Shown: piece by piece, positions 34,149-42,808 of the stretch
Layout: each line of letters begins with the position of its first letter
Position numbering within the stretch: the stretch's first letter is position 1
Origin: Amoebidium appalachense
Lineage: Eukaryota; Ichthyosporea
Direction: 5' to 3'
DNA length: 64,000 nt
Assembly (NCBI GenBank): GCA_963693365.1
Contig: CAVNZM010000015.1
Coordinates: 4,588,001 to 4,652,000 of the forward strand
The notes under the pieces: generated by a model
Told to the model about the DNA's origin: nothing
Database searches by the model: none
What the model saw: the letters and a program-made list of their open reading frames with translations, nothing else
Translations under genes and position numbers: made by a program

Positions 34149-34395
34149 ACCTTTCCTTTCCTCCCCCACCTTTTTCTTTACCTGGCGTCCTTGATCATTT
34201 TTCGGAGCGCATAGGCATATTGTACCAACACTTGCTTTCATGTATGTTTTTTGTTGCTTTCGAGTATCACTGACATTTGTTTTTTTGTTGTTTTGCCTTT
34301 TTGTTTCACAGAAAACTCTGGCTGAGACGGTTCGTAAAGAGACAAGCGGGGATTACAAGAAGACACTGCTGGCCCTCCTTCGTGAGCCCTTCTGA
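25987..34395 (+). CDS. Annexin with GYPP-repeat N-terminus (annexin A7/A11-like), complete
   Basis: Calcium-dependent phospholipid-binding protein, 476 aa, ten exons with every junction in phase: 25987-26331, 26980-27097, 28342-28443, 29374-29456, 30126-30251, 30542-30632, 31360-31493, 32223-32336, 33307-33540, 34312-34395. Residues 1-130 are tandem [13 protein letters not shown] repeats, as in synexin (A7) and A11, followed by a Val/Thr/Ala linker. Four annexin repeats follow (about residues 172-243, 244-318, 320-402 and 403-476) with type-II calcium loops [21 protein letters not shown] and GVGTDD, each followed by a (T)SE.SG motif (KSETSG, TSETSG, TSEFSG, RKETSG). MADPSKQ at 25987 is the likelier start; an in-frame ATG at 25972 would add five residues. 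Exon 3 has a tandem NAGNAG acceptor (28342 or 28345). Introns are loaded with G, C, TG and CA runs. Confidence 0.93.
26332..26979 (+). other. Annexin intron 1
   Basis: Donor CAG|GTAGGT, acceptor CCACTGCAG. It contains degenerate 30-36 bp tandem units based on GTGTGCATATGTGGTG and TGACTGTG (26365-26555), then C runs at 26705-26755 and 26800-26830. No other gene. Confidence 0.8.
27098..28341 (+). repeat. Annexin intron 2: (TG)n/G-rich start, C-rich/(CA)n end
   Basis: Starts GTAGTT, then (TG)n and G runs (27113-27670), a C33/A25 junction at 27877-27940, and ends with C runs interleaved with (CA)n (28034-28320) before the acceptor CCCTACAG. The two ends are complementary in sequence type. Confidence 0.9.
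27960..28033 (+). repeat. Short dispersed repeat, plus copy
   Basis: ATGCAGTGTTGTCCACCATG, AATGTGTACCTC and CATGTAACACTCTACT, directly followed by a long C run. Confidence 0.5.
28444..29373 (+). repeat. Annexin intron 3: C runs
   Basis: C runs at about 28454-28492, 28650-28692, 28940-28972 and 29250-29287, with T runs near 28750 and CA/CACG sequence. Donor CTAG|GTAAGT, acceptor TTTTTTCACACAG. Confidence 0.9.
29457..30125 (+). repeat. Annexin intron 4
   Basis: (GTT)n near 29518-29595 followed by a G run (29608-29642); unique DNA to 29945; C run at 29953-29984 joined to (CA)n. Donor CGG|GTATGG, acceptor TTTCGCAG. Confidence 0.9.
30252..30541 (+). repeat. Annexin intron 5 with C52
   Basis: 52 consecutive C at 30288-30339, then TG-rich sequence (30355-30490). 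Donor AAG|GTATTG, acceptor GTATGCACAG. Confidence 0.9.
30633..31359 (+). repeat. Annexin intron 6
   Basis: C runs and (CA)n first (30640-30810), then (TG)n and a G run (30985-31156), then GGGT repeats. Acceptor chosen as GCAAAACAG at 31359 because it restores the frame and gives the conserved AYHK..GKSLE junction; the earlier AAATAG at 31347 does not. Confidence 0.85.
31494..32222 (+). repeat. Annexin intron 7: (GT)n donor, C-rich acceptor side
   Basis: The donor itself is the first unit of (GT)n (31494-31577), followed by a G run (31642-31671). The last 120 bp before TTTTCAG is almost pure C/T. A dispersed repeat copy lies at 31999-32102. Confidence 0.9.
31999..32102 (+). repeat. Short dispersed repeat, plus copy
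   Basis: GATTGGGGTCTTCTTATGATGCATATTCTTTGCG, AATGTTGTTCGTCGCAATTATGTGCTCTG and CCTGTAACACATTCTCT (abridged words), then C-rich sequence. Same order of words as the 19781 copy. Confidence 0.55.
32337..33306 (+). repeat. Annexin intron 8: (GT)n/G-rich start, C-rich/(CA)n end
   Basis: Begins GTGTGTGTGTCTGTGTG and G-rich sequence to 32480; has a C38/A28 junction at 32677-32742; ends with about 35 C, then ACACACACACACAAACACAG|. Carries dispersed repeat copies around 32735-32912 and 32950-33097. Confidence 0.9.
32950..33097 (+). repeat. Short dispersed repeat, plus copy
   Basis: GAGGATGGGCTTCGCTTATT, ATGTATACTCTTCATGTGTG, GTGTGCACTCTGCATTGTG, ending near CATAACATATTCTAACC with a C run after it. 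Preceded by a C run of about 35. A more diverged copy lies just upstream (32735-32912). Confidence 0.55.
33620..33965 (+). pseudogene. Two decayed copies of the 3' end of annexin exon 9
   Basis: The last about 75 bp of exon 9 and its donor (33466-33546) recur at about 33634-33708 and 33884-33968 inside intron 9. Each keeps GCTGATAT(T/C)AAGA and ACCACAA(A/G)TACAC, and the first also ACAGGGGTATGTGTG (donor included). Frame-breaking indels and stops relative to exon 9 show they are not exons in use: copy 2 keeps [14 protein letters not shown] but has lost the register upstream; copy 3 has a stop in the matching frame and an ACGAGT insertion. The units include the following (GT)n, so the duplication probably arose by slippage or unequal exchange in the repeat. 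Confidence 0.8.
33755..33842. repeat. (TG)n about 41 units, annexin intron 9
   Basis: Nearly pure TG between the two decoy exon copies. Further TG sequence at 33965-34110, a C run at 34106-34134 and (CA)n complete the intron before the acceptor TTTGTTTCACAG. Confidence 0.95.
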
Positions 34396-35770
34396 GCCGT
34401 AGGATAAAATTACAGAATTCTGGGTGCTAAAAATGATCATCGGATTTGCGAAACTTGGAAAGATTTTGTCGTTATTTTGTGGAACGTTGTGGGGCTTTTG
34501 TATTTTTGCGTGGCTTGTGTGTGTGCAAGTATCTTTTATTGATTCGGAGTTGTGGTTGGTTCATATGAATCAATTCTTTTTGTTTCTTCGTCTTTTTTTC
34601 CTGTCATAACTTGCTCTCTTTCCTTTTTGGTCTGTTGTTGTATGAAGAACTTATTTTTACTCAGAAATATCTACTTATGTTATATAGCATTAGAATTTAG
34701 CAGCATACATCTTAGCAACCATAAGCTTTCCGCGATTGTCCGTAATTTTACCTGTACTTCGAATTCACACTTGTGATCTCTTGCTACCAACATACACATT
34801 AATATTAGCCATATCTGCTACATGCATATGCATTTGTGTATGCATCAATCCCGAAATATAGACCATGTAAACCAAACCACTATTAACATTAGTCTTATGG
34901 TTATTGGTCTTACATAACGGGCCCTTTCGATTATTATCTAGCTTTTCATTACTCAACCCATTCGCGATAAATGCGATACATTTTTTCAATTCGTGATGTC
35001 ATCGCCATGAAGTCACCTCTCGATCGCGATTTTATACCTGCGTATATCAATTGCTATGCAATTGTGTATACGCGCAAGGACATTGGATATGCTTTTGCAC
35101 ACATGTCGGACCTTATATGGGTGATCCGATCGAACCAATTCCGAACAGACGTACCGGTTAATAAGTTATCACTCGACTGAGGCTCTGCCTACGGCATGCA
35201 TAAGCTCGCCGGTACCTAAATCTATGAAAATTCCGTTTATTGGTTGGTCCACATGACCACTGGTACATACATGAAAAGATATTGGTGATAATGTCTAGTA
35301 TATCCTTTAAGTTATGTGTTACAAAAGTGCCTGAAGCTAAGAGTATGGCACATAAATGATGTATATGCCAATGGAAGTTGGTGCTGCAGGACACAAGTAG
35401 AAGAGGCAAGGAGGGAAAAAAGATGAGCATCCCTCAGGCTGGATGTTGGTATCTTTTGCAACATGAAAAGGATGAACTACGAGACAAGACCACAAAAACG
35501 TATGTCATTGACAATGAAGACAAAGAAATACAAGTTTGCAGGATATCCATGGTACCAAAAAGCCCAAACAGTAGCAAAATCCGATTACAGTGCAGGCATA
35601 CTACGGGAAGTCCATTTTGTGGTTAAAGCGGAGCATGGTTTTAGGCTGTTAACGTTTACCAACAGCGGAGAAGCTGTCACCCCGGAAAGTGTTTAAATCG
35701 AAACTCGGCAGCCTTGCGCATCTTTTTCTTTTGGAAACAAACAGACATGTACAAAACAGAAACTTTCTGC
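34396..35770. other. Annexin 3' flank and unassigned sequence
   Basis: A/T-rich, few microsatellites, including the annexin 3' untranslated region. The frame at 35463-35696 on the plus strand (78 codons; KKYKFAGYPWYQKAQTV) has protein-like composition, but so does an overlapping frame (35378-35626). Neither is recognised, and a decayed repeat is as likely. Confidence 0.4.
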
Positions 35771-36078
35771 TATTGACTATCTGTTGAACCACGGTATGTT
35801 TAACGAGTTTTCTAGGGTGTATGATTATTTAAGTCGTTATCTCCTCCGTATCCGAGAGTGAGGGCTTTTGTAATTTCTTCTCCGAGATATCGGTGATATC
35901 TCGATGACTTCCATTTTGCATACGTCTATTGACTATCTGTTGAACCACGGTATGTTTAACGAGTTTTCTAGGGTGTATGATTATTTAAGTCGTTATCTCC
36001 TCCGTATCCGAGAGTGAGGGCTTTTGTATTTTCTTCTCCGAGACTATCGGTGATATCTCGATGGCTTCTATTTTGCTG
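35771..36078. repeat. Two-copy tandem duplication, 156-bp unit
   Basis: Unit 1 at 35771-35926 and unit 2 at 35927-36078 are nearly identical over their length (TATTGACTATCTGTTGAACC to CTCCGAGA..ATCGGTGATATC). Unit 2 is followed by ATCAATAAAGTCATTATATATAAAAAAAC, which looks like a polyadenylation signal and short A tail, so this may be the 3' end of a transcript or retroelement. Confidence 0.85.
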
Positions 36079-36197
36079 AGCATATCAATAAAGTCATTAT
36101 ATATAAAAAAACTTTCTCGGAGCAACACTATGGACTTCACTTTCACTTCGATCTCTTAGCTGTCACGTCAACCTTTTTTCCCAAATCTTCACCATGG

Positions 36198-36212
36198 CAG
36201 GTATATAAAGGC
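36198..36212 (+). promoter_or_regulatory. Candidate TATA box
   Basis: TATATAAAGG about 60 bp upstream of an ATG (36261) that opens a 72-codon cysteine/phenylalanine-rich frame to 36478. The product is not recognised, so the promoter call rests on the motif alone. Confidence 0.3.
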
Positions 36213-37360
36213 TTTCGGTTCTTCTTTTTGTGGTGGGAGGGAGTCCCACTCAGGGGAACATGACTGCAGCGTGTGTGTGGTGTGGCCTGGTGTATTCCTA
36301 CTGCTGTGAGAGTGTGGGGGCATCTCCCTTTCGCGGAGTTTCTCGCTTGAGAAGTGGTTTCTTCAACGCCTGGTGGTCCACTGCAACCTATGGTAACTTC
36401 TACACGCTGTCTACATTTCTACGCGACCTATCGGCGGTGGGCTGCTGCAACTTCTTCAGCTACTTCTGCGCTGCGTGAGTGGAGGGGCGGCTATTTGGTC
36501 GTCGGGGAGCTTTCCAAGTGACTGCCAGTCCTTAGCCTCCAGTCGTATGGCAATGACCGGGTTTGCTTGCATGCATTCTGTGATTGTTGTTTTTCTGTGT
36601 GTCCTGCCACAACTAGGCAACCTTATCAGAGAGCTAGATGCAGTTTCTCCGGGTTATCTAGGGGCCGGGCCCGTTGGGATTGTTTTTTAGCTCAGATTTG
36701 GTCTGCATTGCTCTTTTAGAGGTTGACTTGCTTGCTGTGCCTCGGTAGGTTTTGCGGGGGGCCTGTTGGCAAGCAGCAGTACTGATGTCTTCTTGCGGAG
36801 TGTGGTCTGGTCAACATCGATGCATATGACTAGTTGGAGCAAACTAGTTTCACGCATACACGTACACTTAAGGTTTTGCCCGCTGGTGTCCTTTGTCACT
36901 TGTCGCTTTATTTTTATTTCCCAGCTTTGGCTTTTTCAGTTCTATTGGTGGTTATGTAGCCTGTGGCTGCACGTTGCCTTCGTCAACGGATCCTGTCACC
37001 CATTGAGGTGACTCGTATTTTTCCTTACACACACAGCGAACACTGGACTCTCGGGACCGTAGAGCCGCCGCGAGAGAAAGCATGCACGCGGTCGCGAGAG
37101 TGTAAGGAAAAATAGATGGGTGTGAGGCGAACGGCAAGTTCATAGCAGCCCAGGCACCGTCAGTACGTGCCAGCAACGGATCAACTGAGAGTCAAAAGAA
37201 GAAAAAAAAATGTACGTATCATAACTAACTTGGCAGCTGCATTTCGGTTGCTTGGCCCTCTGTTGTGGCCGCTTGGCCCTCTGTGGTGGCCATCTAAATA
37301 TAACTTTTTCTATTCTCGGCTAACGTATTTTTGCGTGACACGATTTTATCTTTTTTAGGC
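36213..37360. other. Unassigned sequence
   Basis: No recognised gene. Frames of 60-82 codons occur, none with known motifs. An inverted-repeat-like pair is present: TTTTTCCTTACACACACAGCG near 37018 and GCGAGAGTGTAAGGAAAAATAG near 37093. Confidence 0.4.
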
Positions 37361-37417
37361 ACAAGTTCTTTGGGGGGTTTACGCTGTTTACTCGAGGCAA
37401 AGAGAACCAGTCTCAGG
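37361..37417 (+). CDS. Candidate isolated exon (low confidence)
   Basis: A 57-bp stretch between a good acceptor (TCTTTTTTAG) and a good donor (CTCAG|GTATGG). One frame reads KFFGGFTLFTRGKENQSQ. No partner exon was found; downstream lies the retrotransposon. The peptide type (Phe/Gly/Lys-rich) is seen at the start of several protein families, so no function is assigned. Confidence 0.25.
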
Positions 37418-37631
37418 TATGGGGGGGGGGGGGGTTTGCTCGGAATATCCCCTCAGCGGTATATCATGATCACGTACATAGATGTCGGGTGGTGACTATA
37501 TATCAGGGTTTACTTTCTCTACGAGACACCATAAAGACTATAAGGAGAAATCAATTAGTTGGGGTTCCCCGTTTTTTTTTTTTTTTTTTTTTTTTAAAGG
37601 GGCTCCCCTCGGGACACTCGGTATCAGCTGG

Positions 37632-37708
<77 letters not shown>

Positions 37709-37712
37709 TGCG

Positions 37713-38360
37713 CTATAATTTTGTAGTGATGTGTTTCTCAAGCCAATCAATACATCTAATAAACAGGTCGTAGTTACGCGTGTTTAGTATAAAATCAAGG
37801 ATGTTGTAATTTACAGGTAGGCTATCTTTCTGGGTGTCTGTTGTGAATGTGACGTGTGTGTGTTGCGGTATTATGTGGTCTATCAAACTACATTTGGCGA
37901 TACATGACCGGTTAAACTGGTGTGTGTGTGTGTTGTTTGGGCATGCAAATGATGCCACCTTATACTTATTAGATCTCCACTGTATAGCACGTGTACAGTA
38001 AAAGCGTGGTAATTGATCAATAATACCATCAGCTAGAGAAAGACCAGTTCTACAGGAAGGTAATATGTATTTAGGTGTTATACACTTGCGAGTGCCATAT
38101 TTGGCAATATGGTTGAGGCGGTCAGTATATATAAAACGAGACATAAGGCTTAGTTTTTCAAGGTGTATGCTTTCATCGGGTCTAGTGTCGTGTGGTATCT
38201 TTTTCCATTTGTTATATTGCGTGATTATCTTGTGATTGTGTACATGTTTAATAAGTAAGTGGCAGTCCAAAGTCACACACACACTATTGCGGGGTTTATT
38301 TGTGTCGTATCCTAATGTATGTGTACTAGAGACGCGGCACTCTACTAAGTGTACACACAC
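37713..38360 (-). CDS. Open frame in the LINE 3' region
   Basis: 215-codon frame with His/Cys-rich parts (CPNNTHTHQF...C...C) and a C-terminus IRCIDWLEKHITTKL. It could be the C-terminal, zinc-knuckle-like part of ORF2 displaced by stops at 38360-39022, or an unrelated remnant. An AATAAA on the minus strand near 38396-38401 upstream of it argues for caution. Confidence 0.35.
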   Translation of the reverse strand: MCVHLVECRVSSTHTLGYDTNKPRNSVCVTLDCHLLIKHVHNHKIITQYNKWKKIPHDTRPDESIHLEKLSLMSRFIYTDRLNHIAKYGTRKCITPKYILPSCRTGLSLADGIIDQLPRFYCTRAIQWRSNKYKVASFACPNNTHTHQFNRSCIAKCSLIDHIIPQHTHVTFTTDTQKDSLPVNYNILDFILNTRNYDLFIRCIDWLEKHITTKL

Positions 38361-39301
38361 GAAAAGGAACGAACGTGTACAGAAAAACGGTAAAGTTTAT
38401 TAAGACCAGGCTCCGACGGGCAAACTTAGATCCGTACGGATTGAGTCTAAGTTACGACTGAGGCCATCAAGGCCGTGCCCTACAAGATCATCATCACCTG
38501 GCCCCCTACGATGCCACATTCCATTAACATTCCGATCTACTTTTATCGTGCGCCTGCACGAGCTAAGTCGATCTACTCAACTAATATATTTATCCAAGTC
38601 TCACCCCTCACCCTCCCCCTAGTGGCACCGCAGAGTCTAAATCTACATTTCATACTATCCTCCCCCCCCCTCCCTCCCCCCCTTTCCTCTACATCTAAAT
38701 ATATAAATACGTTTGGCAACATATACTATCAAACCTTGCCAATCCTTACAAAAGGGCTTCTGCCCGAACAATGACATTCCTAAGTCCTCCTACGATCTAT
38801 CCTACACACTAATTAGAATTCTATTGGACGGCTGTCCCGGCTGACGTGGTCCAATGCCCTGCGCCGGCAGAGGCAAGATGCACGCAGCTGTACAGCTATC
38901 TTGAGGCCCCGGACTTGATCTTGATGATCTGTGGACCCGGGCCACCCCCCCCCCCCCCCCCCCCCCCCCCCCGATCTCGATCGTAGACTTAGGCTAATCT
39001 GCTGAGACGGATTAGTATATGTCAATTTGTATTTGTGCCCAGGGGAGAAGGGGAGAGAGAGGGGAGGAAAGAGGGGAGAGGTGAGGAGGGGACAGGTCGG
39101 ATAGAGAAGAGAGGGTGGGAGGGCAAATACTTCTTTAAGCGGCTTATGTGCTTATTGAATTTCAGCGCGAGATAGGATACTCTAGCAGCTATTGGGACCA
39201 GACCATATATCGAGAGCGTTACAGGCCCAGGTTTACAACAGTTGTTAGATAGAAAGGAGGCAACTTCTGCTTCAAGGAAATTTGCCAAGGGTTTAAGCGC
39301 T

Positions 39302-40592
39302 CTAGTTCTCTCTTTCTTGATCCAAGCGGCGAGAAGGGGGTAAACCATATTCACATGCCGGGAAGACAAAAGTGCGAATAAATGTAAGTCTAATAGAAGG
39401 ATGGAGGGGTGTGTCTTTAAAAATATTAGCCGAGAAGAAAGCTAACCGCTTACGAGCCAACTCTACCCTCTTTTCGACCATATGGGGAAACATAACACCA
39501 ACAGAATCAACCGGAACACCAAGATATTTGTATTCTGGAACTATAGGTACAGGTTTAGATGATAATGTAAATGTGTGTAAATTGTTAGCTATATCAGGTA
39601 CAAGAACACCACATTTGTCTATGTTAAGGATCATAAGGTTTGCCTTGCACCACTCTGACACTACATCGAACAATCTTTGCAGGCGTCTAGGGGTACGGGC
39701 AAGGAGGGACAGATCATCAGCATAGAGAAGTGCAGGCGGAAAGTTATTAATAGGGTCATCGTTTTCGGCGTAAATCTTGACAGCCAAATCATCTATAAAT
39801 AGGTTAAACAAAAAGGGGCTAAGCAATGAACCCTGCAAGAGACCTCTAGTACGAGCAAAACCATATGAAAGATGCCCATTAACCACAGCTCTACCATAGG
39901 TTTGAGACAAGAGTGCTTCTAACAGAACACCAATGCAGTGTGGTACACCCCGTGCAGCAAGCTTTTCCCATAGGAGACCAGGGGAGACAGAATCGTAAGC
40001 AGTTTTCCAATCAATAAAGCCAACATATTGTGCACCAACTTGCATAGAATCGTGCAGTGCCATTATTTGAACATAACATGAATTGTTTTTACGAAAAGCG
40101 GATTGGCATGGGTGTATGTGAAGAATAGATTGAAACCTAGGGTGATGTGCAAATAACCTAAGTAAGCAAGCTTCAAAGAATCTACGAACAACCTGGGTTA
40201 GTGTAATGGGGCGAAAGGATGATATGGGGCCCTCAGAGTCCTTCTTAACTATGGGGATCACTAAGGTATCTAACCAAGATGACGGGACATGTCCACATTT
40301 AACACACCAAGAAAAGAGAGAGCTTAACATGATAGTAAGATCAGGTTTAATAGCACGATCACTTTCCTTTTGTGGGTAGGAGGGAACAAGGATTTTAAGA
40401 AACCCAGCAGGGAGTCCATCAGGTCCACAAGACTTACTAGAGCTATAACTAGATATCACAGACCATATGGCATCGGGACTGAAAAAGGGGAGGATCGATT
40501 CTATGGGGATAGATGGGTCTACAGGCCACACAATAGGTTTCTGAGCGGGGGTCCTATCTTTAAACAGTTCCGAGAAATACTTATCAGAGTCT
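39302..40592 (-). CDS. LINE ORF2, reverse transcriptase domain
   Basis: Continuation of the endonuclease frame on the other side of the LTR insertion. RT motifs in order: GPDGLP, FRPITLTQVV, FIDWKTAYDSV (catalytic Asp), RGLLQGSLLSPFLFNLF, PALLYADDLSLLA (catalytic YADD), then the thumb-like KYLGVPVD region. The reading frame is lost near 39345 at a CCCCC run; sensible sequence (ARKR.. then ALKPLANFLEAEV) continues one base out to 39022, so a single extra base would explain it. Without the LTR and this base the element would be close to intact. Confidence 0.85.
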
Positions 40593-41022
40593 TGTTGGAA
40601 GTAGAGTCCGCTGTGACTAGGGTCGTCGTGGCGCGCTTGGGCGCTGACCCGTTTTTTACTGCTTTCAGTGTGTTAACTCCATGACTGAACTCCATGACTG
40701 AACTCCATGACTGAACTCCATGACTGAACTCCATGACTGAACTCCATGTCTGCACCTGGCAGAGACGTGGCTTATATACCCGTGGGGCAGCAGTCTGGAA
40801 TGTAATCCGGATGCCAGGCGCTAATCGGATTGGTTACTTTCATTTAGAGATCTCTGGGACCAGTGAACCAATCGTTTGCAGTCAAAACACAATTGGCAAC
40901 ATTCCTCAACTATGCAGATGTGCATGTGGTGATCGAGTGTCAGTGTGTGTCTGTGTACACGGAACCAATTGTAAAGCTAACATACACATATTGTGGAGTG
41001 AGCGTAAGTCTGCACTCCAACA
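40593..41022 (-). repeat. LTR, left copy
   Basis: 430 bp, TG...CA ends. Holds six copies of ACTCCATG in a 13-bp tandem repeat (40675-40748). Differs from the right copy at only two positions that I could find (GACGTGG versus GACGTGA, CAGGCGC versus CAGGTGC). Confidence 0.92.
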
Positions 41023-41324
41023 CCCCTACCCAATTGGAGAAGTGTACACACCACTAGAGAAGAGAGAGTGAGTGTGGCTACTTGCAGGGTAGACCGGGGT
41101 GTGCATTCCACTGTGGTGCTTGCCCCGCCAATGAAGTGGAATACTTGACGTTGATGTCGCAGGCTGCTGCGGATGGAGTTTGTGGAAGCGAAAGTCTCTA
41201 CTTCACGGAAATACGCTCGCGGGTGTAGGGTACAGCCTAGAAGTCGGGTTCTGGCTCCTCCGTTCAAGGCGTCGTAGGGGACGTGAAGTTAGAGGCCGCG
41301 GTGTCGTGTCTGGGCCCATAACCC

Positions 41325-41754
41325 TGTTGGAAGTAGAGTCCGCTGTGACTAGGGTCGTCGTGGCGCGCTTGGGCGCTGACCCGTTTTTTACTGCTTTCAG
41401 TGTGTTAACTCCATGACTGAACTCCATGACTGAACTCCATGACTGAACTCCATGACTGAACTCCATGACTGAACTCCATGTCTGCACCTGGCAGAGACGT
41501 GACTTATATACCCGTGGGGCAGCAGTCTGGAATGTAATCCGGATGCCAGGTGCTAATCGGATTGGTTACTTTCATTTAGAGATCTCTGGGACCAGTGAAC
41601 CAATCGTTTGCAGTCAAAACACAATTGGCAACATTCCTCAACTATGCAGATGTGCATGTGGTGATCGAGTGTCAGTGTGTGTCTGTGTACACGGAACCAA
41701 TTGTAAAGCTAACATACACATATTGTGGAGTGAGCGTAAGTCTGCACTCCAACA
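41325..41754 (-). repeat. LTR, right copy
   Basis: 430 bp, same ends and the same six ACTCCATG units (41408-41481). The near identity to the left copy (428 of 430 by eye) indicates a recent insertion. Confidence 0.92.
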
Positions 41755-42808
41755 AGTCTATGAGGGGGTCTCCAGTGGTATCACCAATAATACGAGCAGG
41801 GGGGCCAAATCGATTCATACTAGCAAGCCGGCGCAAGCTTTCCTTTTGAGACAGGGGTTCACCTAGTCTAGCGGGAGTGGTGTTTGGTAACAAGAGAGCA
41901 TCGGGATATTCCTTCCTACCACCGCCAGCATAATCACCGAGATCTATCAAATCATCAACAATAAAGTTAGTGCATGTATCTAGTACGAGATGTGAATCTG
42001 GCCTGGCTTGTGCAGATTCTAATAGGCGCATATATATAGGGTGTTTCGTAGCATAGCATACACATACATCAACTCTACCCCACTGTGACTTAAGCTGGGA
42101 TAGACGGAGGCGAAAGGTGGGAGGGGGAGGGGGGAGCAGATCAAGGGAGATCTTAGGTAGGAAAAGGATAGGAGAGTGGTCAGATGACCTAGAGAGGTTA
42201 CTAATAGGAGGGAGAGAGAGTTTTGACATGGTTGATGGCCAAAAGGCCACTCCCCAGTCGGTGTTGTGGGCATGGGATATTTGAGGGAACCGCAAAGTGT
42301 GACTTTGGACATACCTTGCTAAAGGGATAGCACGCTCCGGGGGCTTAGATGGGTACCCGACACTCACTTGCAGTGTGTCTGTGTGGTGGAGTCGCGTGTT
42401 AAAATCACCTAAAATAACAGTGGACATTGGTAACTGTGACAACTCGTGAGTCAATTCGACAACCGACATAGATGGTGGGTAATATACAAAAGTAAAAACA
42501 TTAGAAAGAAACTCTATAGAAACCGAGAATTCCGTTTTTGCTACCGGTTTGCACTTCACTCTCACGTGTGGTGCGGCAAGTACAATAATGCCTCGGTTTT
42601 TCGCGTAACCGGGGTGTGTGGATGTGTCGACCAATGTAGAGTTGAATTTGTGGTGGTTTTTAAACTGTGTTTCGCAAATCACTGTAAACGTGTGGTTGTT
42701 TGTCTGTTGTTGTATGTAGCTGATTTTATCGTCGAGTGTCCCGGGGGGGAGGCCCTTTTGGGGGCCCAGTGTCCGAGCATTCCAGAAGAAGAAGGATAAA
42801 TTAGGCAT
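41755..42808 (-). CDS. LINE ORF2, apurinic-type endonuclease domain
   Basis: ATG at 42808 (MPNLSFFFWNARTL). Endonuclease/exonuclease/phosphatase fold motifs: the opening WNAR with its catalytic Asn, CETQF (catalytic Glu), ILGDFNTRL (catalytic Asp and Asn) and RSSDHSPIL (catalytic Asp-His pair) near residue 210. All canonical catalytic residues are visible. The endonuclease nicks target DNA to prime reverse transcription. The frame then enters a linker rich in Leu and Asp and is interrupted at 41755 by the LTR element; translation past that point is LTR sequence. Confidence 0.85.

Larger units (their letters stand above)
40593..41754 (-). mobile_element. Young non-autonomous LTR element (TRIM-like), inserted in LINE ORF2
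   Basis: Two 430-bp direct repeats flank a 302-bp internal region with no coding capacity. Each repeat begins TGTTGG and ends CCAACA (TG...CA). The whole is flanked by a perfect 5-bp duplication AGTCT (40588-40592 and 41755-41759). Size and structure fit terminal-repeat retrotransposons in miniature, mobilised in trans by an autonomous LTR element. Minus orientation is favoured: a TATATAAG box lies in the LTR, and a purine tract GGGTAGGGG adjoins the LTR at 41022 on that strand. The primer-binding site is not identified with certainty. Confidence 0.92.

Noticed and set aside
36261-36478. Cys/Phe-rich 72-codon frame after a TATA-like box
   Set aside because: No similarity, no splice partners; kept only as a remark on the candidate promoter.
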